Shown here: piece by piece, positions 58,517 through 64,000 of the stretch
Layout: every line of letters starts with the position of its first letter
Numbering within the stretch: position 1 is the first letter of the stretch
The notes under the pieces: model-generated
What the model saw: only the letters and a program-made list of their open reading frames with translations
Database searches by the model: none
What the model was told of the DNA's origin: nothing
Origin: Anaeramoeba flamelloides
Taxonomy: Eukaryota > Metamonada > Anaeramoebidae
Direction of reading: 5' to 3'
DNA length: 64,000 nucleotides
Assembly: GCA_027625915.1 (NCBI GenBank)
Contig: JANTQA010000011.1
Location: forward strand, 865,164 to 929,163
Translations under genes and position numbers: made by a program

Positions 58517-58999
58517 TAATTATTGAAAAAGAGTAAAAATTTATTACAATTGTACATTTTTTAATTTTTAAGGTATCAAGTACACAGACGAATTATTCAT
58601 AAGGATCCAAACACTTGGATTCAAAACTGATTTTCACAAGTACCCTCTAGGGTTTATTAAAATAAGTATATTCTTAGATCTTGAGATATTTGATTGATTT
58701 TCTTAAGATCTTTGAAAATATTTGGAGTTTTTTATTTTTTATCTGAGAAATATGTTGAAATCCATATTATTAACAATTCTAATATTGTTTATTGTTCGTT
58801 CGTTTTTTTAAAGTTTTATTTGTTTTTGTAATTTTTTTTTTGAAAATTCTCTACAATACCAATATTTTTCATAATTTTGATAAAGTTTGATAATTCCTCA
58901 GTATTTTGTCAAAGATTATCTTTTCAAATATAAATTTTTGCAAAGTAAAAAAAAATTATACTTATTATATTTATATCAATACAATGAAATTCTAAATCA

Positions 59000-59540
59000 T
59001 ATCTTATTCTTTAATTACTAATCGAACTATTGTTATTTTTTCTTCTTTTTACTTTTTTCAAATTATAAATTTTAAGTTGTTTGAGTTCCTGTTCTTTAAG
59101 TTTTTTTTCCAGGTTTTTGGAGAATGGTTTTTAGAATATAAAAAATCATTATAAGAATTCACAATTGTTTTTGATCTACATTGATCAAAACTGAAATAAC
59201 TCGAATTGAACAAAATTGCAATGAATCCAACATATAGTAATCTACCATTGAATTGAACTGTACTGAACCAAACAGAGTACCAAACCACTTAGCCTAGAAC
59301 CAAATCAAACATATTCCTTACAATCTTACTAGTACGGAATCTGGAATGGGTTAAACTATCAAGTCTGTACCTTGTAATGGGATTATAAGAAAGTAAGATT
59401 TGGGAACATACTCTAACAAAATAAAAAGAAACAAAAAAAAAAAAAGAGATTGAAATTCAATTCGAAAAACAATTCTTATTCTTATCAAAACTTAATAAAA
59501 TAAAATATTTCATTTGATCTAAAGTTGGTCAAATCTTTAT
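59000..59540 (-). repeat. Dispersed repeat (copy 2 of 45010-45560)
   Basis: Near-identical to copy 1, with scattered substitutions. Confidence 0.55.
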
Positions 59541-59840
59541 AACTCTTAATTACAAAAAAATATGGTGGCAATCGAGAGATTTTCAACATCAAAGGAAATA
59601 ACAACCAACCCGTTCAACACTTGAGGGTACAAAACAAAACTTTTAATTAAAGTTTTTACTTTTTTTTTGCCTTTTCTTTCACTTTCTCTTTTCTCTTTTC
59701 TCTTTTCTTTTTTCTCTTTTCTCTGTTTAAAAAGTTTTTATTGTTCATTTTTTTTTTTCAAGAAAAGCTATCCTATTAGTTATAATCTTGCCTAAATTAT
59801 ATCTAGGATAAAAACTCTAAATAAATTTTAGTGTTTCAGG

Positions 59841-61150
59841 AAGTGTCGTAAAGTGCCTAGGTTTACTAAAATTCAAAAGAATTGAGGAAAATCAAAAGAT
59901 TTTACTAAATTCATTAAAATTTGAGAAAACATAGAACCTAACGGCAATTTTTTTCAATTTAGTTATAAAATGTAAATTTCATTAAATTTTCATTTCATTT
60001 CTAAAATTTTAGATAACAAAGAACCTAGCTGTGAGTGTCATAGAGTGCCTAGGTTTTCGTTAAATATAGAAATAAACCGAAAATTTAATAAATTTTCATT
60101 TTATTACTATAATTTTAGAAAAATTAAACGATAAGTGCCATAAAGTGCCTAGGTTTTCTAAAATTAAAAAGCATTTAGTAAAATCTTTAGATTTTCATCA
60201 ATTCAATTAAATTTGAGAAAACATAGAACCTAACTGCAGTTTTAATTTAAATTTAAAAAATAAAATGTAAATTTCAAAAATTTTCATTTTATTTCAAAAA
60301 TTCAAAAAAACAAAGAACCTAACAGGTTTTTTTTTTAATTTTTGAAATAAAATGAAAATTTTTGAAATTTTCATTTCATTTCAAAAATTAAAAAAAACAT
60401 AATGACGGTTTTCTAAAATTCAAAAGAATTTAGTAAAATCTTTTAATTTTCCTCAATTCTTTGAAATTTTAGTAAACCTAACCAAAGTGTCGTAAAGTGC
60501 TGTGGAGTGCCGTAGAGTGCCTAGGTTTTTTTGATTTTTGAAATAAAATGAAAATTAATTCAATTTTCATTTTATTTCAAAAATTTAAAAAAAACATAAT
60601 GACGGTTTTCGGAAAATCAAAAGATTTAACTAAATTATTTTTAATTTTAGAAAACATAGAACCTAATGGTGAGTGCTGTAGAGTGCTGTGGAGTGCCGTA
60701 GAGTACCTAGGTTTTTTTTTAAATTTTTGAAATAAAATAAAAATTAATTCAATTTTCATTTTATTTCAAAAATTAAAAAAAACCTAACGGCGGTTTTCTA
60801 AAATTTAAAAGAATTGAGGAAAATTAAAAGATTTTACTAAATTCTTTTGAATTTGAGAAAACATAGAACCTAACGGCAGTTTTAATTTAGATTTTTAAAA
60901 ATAAACAGAAAATTTAATAAATTTTCTGTTTTATTTAAAAATTTAAAAAAAAAGCAAAGAACCTAACGGAAAGTGCCGTAGAGTGCCTAGGTTTTTTTTA
61001 GATTTTTGAAATAAAATAAAAATTAATTCAATTTTCATTTTATTTCAAAAATTAAAAAAAACCTAAAAGGTGGTTTTTCCATAATTCAAAACAATAGAGA
61101 AAAATCTTTGATTTTACTCAATTCTTTTAAATTATTGAAAACCTAACGGC
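59841..61150. repeat. Large modular palindrome array (copy 2), with one extra unit
   Basis: As 45841-47063 but with an additional A-type boundary at about 60290-60365. Here CAAAGAACCTAACAGG separates two hairpins that in copy 1 are a single hairpin, made of the left arm of one and the right arm of the other. Confidence 0.8.
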
Positions 61151-62547
61151 AAACAGAAATAAATTTTATTGAATCACCTCTCTTCAATAACAATAAATTT
61201 AAAAAAAATCAAACTATTTTATATTTAGAATCTAAATTTCAAATAAAACTCAAAAGAAAATGAAATAATTTATCGAATTATTTTGTTGTTTTTTTATTTT
61301 CATTTTTTCTAGATAGATTCAAAATTACATATTATTTCAAGAATCAACAAGCCAAGATTACTAAATTACTGTTGAATAAAATGAAAATTATCTAAAAAGG
61401 TGAAAATATTTTAAAAAAGAAGAGTATTCTCTAATAAAATTCAAATATATTTTTTTCAATTCTTTTAAAAATACTTTGATCATTGTAAAAAAATTTTTTG
61501 ATTCTCATTTCTACTTTAGTAGAAATGATAGGACATCTTTAGATGGCCTGAAACAACACAATAAAATTTCTAATTTCAACTTTATACCAATCCACATCAT
61601 AATATAATACTCAAATTTCTTATTTTCAAAGAATTAAATCAAAATAAACTCAAAAACACCAACCTCAACAAAACAAAACTTACACCAAATTCAACAAACA
61701 TTCCTGATTATTGCTATTCACAACCCCTCTTCTTACTTTTTATACACAATCGAATACATTTCACAAAACCACTTACACAAAAATTTTATTTTATTTCAAC
61801 TTTCCTCAAATCCAATTACTAAAATAAATAACACAACACAAAATAATTTTTAAAATTCTTATTTCAACATTTTTTTATTTTAAAAAAAAAATGTTAAAAG
61901 TGAATGAGTTACCCTGCTTTTTTTATTTTATTATATTTGTTTCTCCTTCTTTCAGGAAAATAGTTTAATTTTTAAAAAAAATTGTTCTTCTTCAATTTAT
62001 ATTTTTATATTCTCATTCAATATTCTAATTTTGATTTTGATTTTTTCAATTTTTTTTTTCAATTGAAAGTTTTTTCTTCCTCTTGTTCTTGTTCTTGTTC
62101 TTGTTCTTTTTCTTTTTCTTTGAATATAAAAAATAATTAGAGCATAGTAGTCTTATAAATATATCAATTTTAACTCTTTTTTGGGATAATTTTGAATTTG
62201 TGTCAAGATCTAATTTCATTTAAATTTAAACATCAGAAAAAATATCTTTGTAAATATCATCCATCAAGATTCTCTCTATTAGGATCTTTTATTAATTCCT
62301 CCTGAATGTACAGTAAAATTTAAAAAAGTGAGAGAATAATTTTGGAAAGCAAAATCAAAAAGTGTCCAGAGTCTTTCCAACACTTCTTGTACAGCATAAA
62401 AAAAATCAGTTTCATCTTACTATTATTTTGATTTTGAAAATGTTTTATAAATTGTTTGGTAGTTTCTTCTGATGCGTTTTCGTTTGAATGAAGAGAATAA
62501 ACCAGAAGTTAAATTATCAATACTTGTTTAGAGAGGCTTTGTTGTTT
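61151..62547. other. AT-rich intergenic sequence (copy 2 of 47064-48483)
   Basis: No gene supported; carries the shorter GTTCTT minisatellite allele at about 62083-62107. Confidence 0.5.
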
Positions 62548-63860
62548 GAGAAGAAAGTTGTTCATATTTGATGTGTTTTACAATTTTGTTGATTTTCAAT
62601 TTGTTCTTGAAATTTCCATCCACTTTGATCAAAATAAGTTTTTCTTTTTTAATTTTTCAAGATTTGTTAACCCCAAAGAATTTTTGAAATTATAATTTTA
62701 CTCGTTAGGAAAGTTGATTCTTTTGGTGAACATAATAGAAAAGACTTTTTTATTGTTTTTCTGACTTTTTCCTTTCTTGATTTTATTTTTGTTTCATTTT
62801 TTTTTTTTGTTTTTGTTTTTTAAAAATAAATTTTAAAGAAAGAATGATAAATCCAATGCCAAATACAATTACAAGAAAAAGACAAAAGAAATTAGAAAGA
62901 TATGTAATTTTGTTACTATTTTACCTGTTTCTGTGATTTCTGTGATTTTGAAAAACAGTACTAATTGTTATTGTAAAAATTATTTATAAAAACTCCAAAT
63001 CCAAAATGAATTCTCAGGTTTATACCACAATTCTTGAACAACAATTAGTTTCCTTTATTAATAAACATTGCAGTAATCAAGAATTTGAATTCCTTAAAGA
63101 TAATACATTGATTCAACAATCAAAGTTTACGATCAATTGGTTACAAAATAATAATATCAATCTGACTCATTTCACTCTTCAATAACCCAAATTAAATCCT
63201 ATTGAGAAAATATGAGTAAAGTTTTTTCAATTGATTGAAGAAACAACACCTTCCAATGAAGAGGAATTGATTTTATCAATTAAAAAATTTTGGAGGAAAA
63301 AATTTCGCCTTTTAAATTTCATGCACAAACCAAACACTTAAAAAAAAACGTTCTTCAAGATGGATTTTAGCAAATGGTGAATTTATTGGATCTGGTTAAT
63401 ACTTTTAAACAATTTTACATTTACTCAATAAAACATTGAAACTTAAGATTTTTATTATAAAACTTTTGTATTTTTTCAATCTAACAACTTTTTTTTTGAT
63501 ACACTATATATATATATAGAGATAAAAAGGATGAGATTTTTGAGAAGAAAGTTGTTCTTTCATTTGTTTTCACAATTTTGTTGAATTTCAATTTGTTCTT
63601 TAAATTTCCATCCATCTTGATCAAATAAGTTTCTTTTTCTTTTTTTTTTGTTTTTCAAAATTTGTTAAACCCCAAAGAATTTTTGAAATTATAATTGGCT
63701 TGTTTTAGAGAAAGTTAATTCTTTTTGTGAACAAAACATAACAGAAAGACTTTTTTAATTTTTCAGACTTTTTACTTTCTTGATTTTATTTTTTTTTTTG
63801 GTTTTTGTTTTTTATAAAAATTTAAAAGGGAGAATGATAAATTCAATAACAATTACAATG
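62548..63860 (+). mobile_element. Decayed Tc1/mariner-like region with direct repeats (copy 2)
   Basis: Direct repeats at 62548-62875 and 63542-63860 flank the transposase remnant at 63006-63400, with the same DNTLIQQSKFTINWLQ and PKLNPIEKI motifs as copy 1. The TTTCTGTGA minisatellite near 62930 has fewer units than at 48856-48908. Confidence 0.6.
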
Positions 63861-64000
63861 AAAAAAATATAAAAAAAAATTAGATGTTTTTTATTTATAA
63901 CTACCCTAAACTTACTACACTTATTTTTTAAAAAATAGTTTGGGTATCTTTTTTGTTTTATTTATTATTAATGGGTTTAAGTATATATAATTAATACAAT

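Larger units (their letters stand above)
50045..64000. repeat. 13.9 kb direct duplication, copy 2 (runs to window end)
   Basis: Repeats 36112 onward in the same order and orientation. The first ~2.5 kb (50045-52600) differs from copy 1 by many one-base indels, mostly in homopolymers. After that the copies differ sparsely: substitutions such as AGAATG/AGAATT near 45150/59158, repeat-length changes, and one extra palindrome unit at about 60290-60365. Confidence 0.9.

Overview
The window is extremely AT-rich eukaryotic DNA with short GT-AG introns, long homopolymer runs, LINE-type retrotransposons, several families of terminal-inverted-repeat (TIR) DNA transposons and a few host genes. The host genes are BTB, BACK plus F5/8-like, and B-box/SPRY (TRIM-like) proteins. 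This protein repertoire, with asparagine/lysine-rich coding sequence and the standard genetic code, fits a free-living amoeboflagellate; Anaeramoeba is my best guess. That is an inference from gene families, not something the sequence proves. No rRNA, convincing tRNA or CRISPR array was seen.

Layout. 1-3.1 kb: palindrome arrays and two opposite-facing copies of an ~0.8 kb repeat around a 1 kb spacer holding a host-like exon pair. 3.1-4.5 kb: one half of an old segmental duplication whose partner is at 27.8-28.7 kb. 6.5-7.4 kb: a TIR element with TA target duplication. 9.6-11 kb: a LINE relic broken by two palindrome arrays. 13.1-18.5 kb: a two-gene TIR transposon with a zinc-finger transposase-like protein on + and a four-exon accessory protein on -. 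18.5-20.7 kb: another TIR element. 20.7-25.3 kb: non-coding with small MITEs. 25.3-26.5 kb: a B-box/coiled-coil/SPRY gene. 29.2-29.5 kb: a lysine-rich B-box exon. 31.1-32.0 kb: a BACK plus F5/8-like exon that seems to have lost its BTB part. 32.2-33.4 kb: a LINE insertion with an 18 bp target duplication. 33.6-41.6 kb: a nested stack, in which a full-length LINE (33811-40102, ~17 bp target duplication) sits in a TIR transposon that sits in an older LINE fragment. 36.1-64 kb: a ~13.9 kb direct tandem duplication (36112-50044 and 50045-64000). It carries most of the LINE, palindrome arrays, a BTB gene, a long hairpin and a decayed Tc1/mariner transposase.

The most unusual thing here is a family of modular palindrome arrays. 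Units of ~60-80 bp, each nearly a perfect hairpin and bounded by TTAGGTTTT...AAAACCTAA, alternate with spacers such as GTGCCGTAGAGTGCC. They occur in at least nine clusters, often inside LINEs, once flanked by an 8 bp direct repeat that looks like a target-site duplication. The two arms of diverged units change together. One unit is present in one copy of the 13.9 kb duplication and absent from the other.

Data-quality caution: the two 13.9 kb copies differ largely in homopolymer lengths, the first 2.5 kb of copy 2 is rich in small indels, and 44212-44510 is a nearly pure T/A tract where copy 2 has ordinary sequence. Some reading-frame breaks may therefore be sequencing errors, and the duplication itself could be an assembly artefact or two haplotypes joined.
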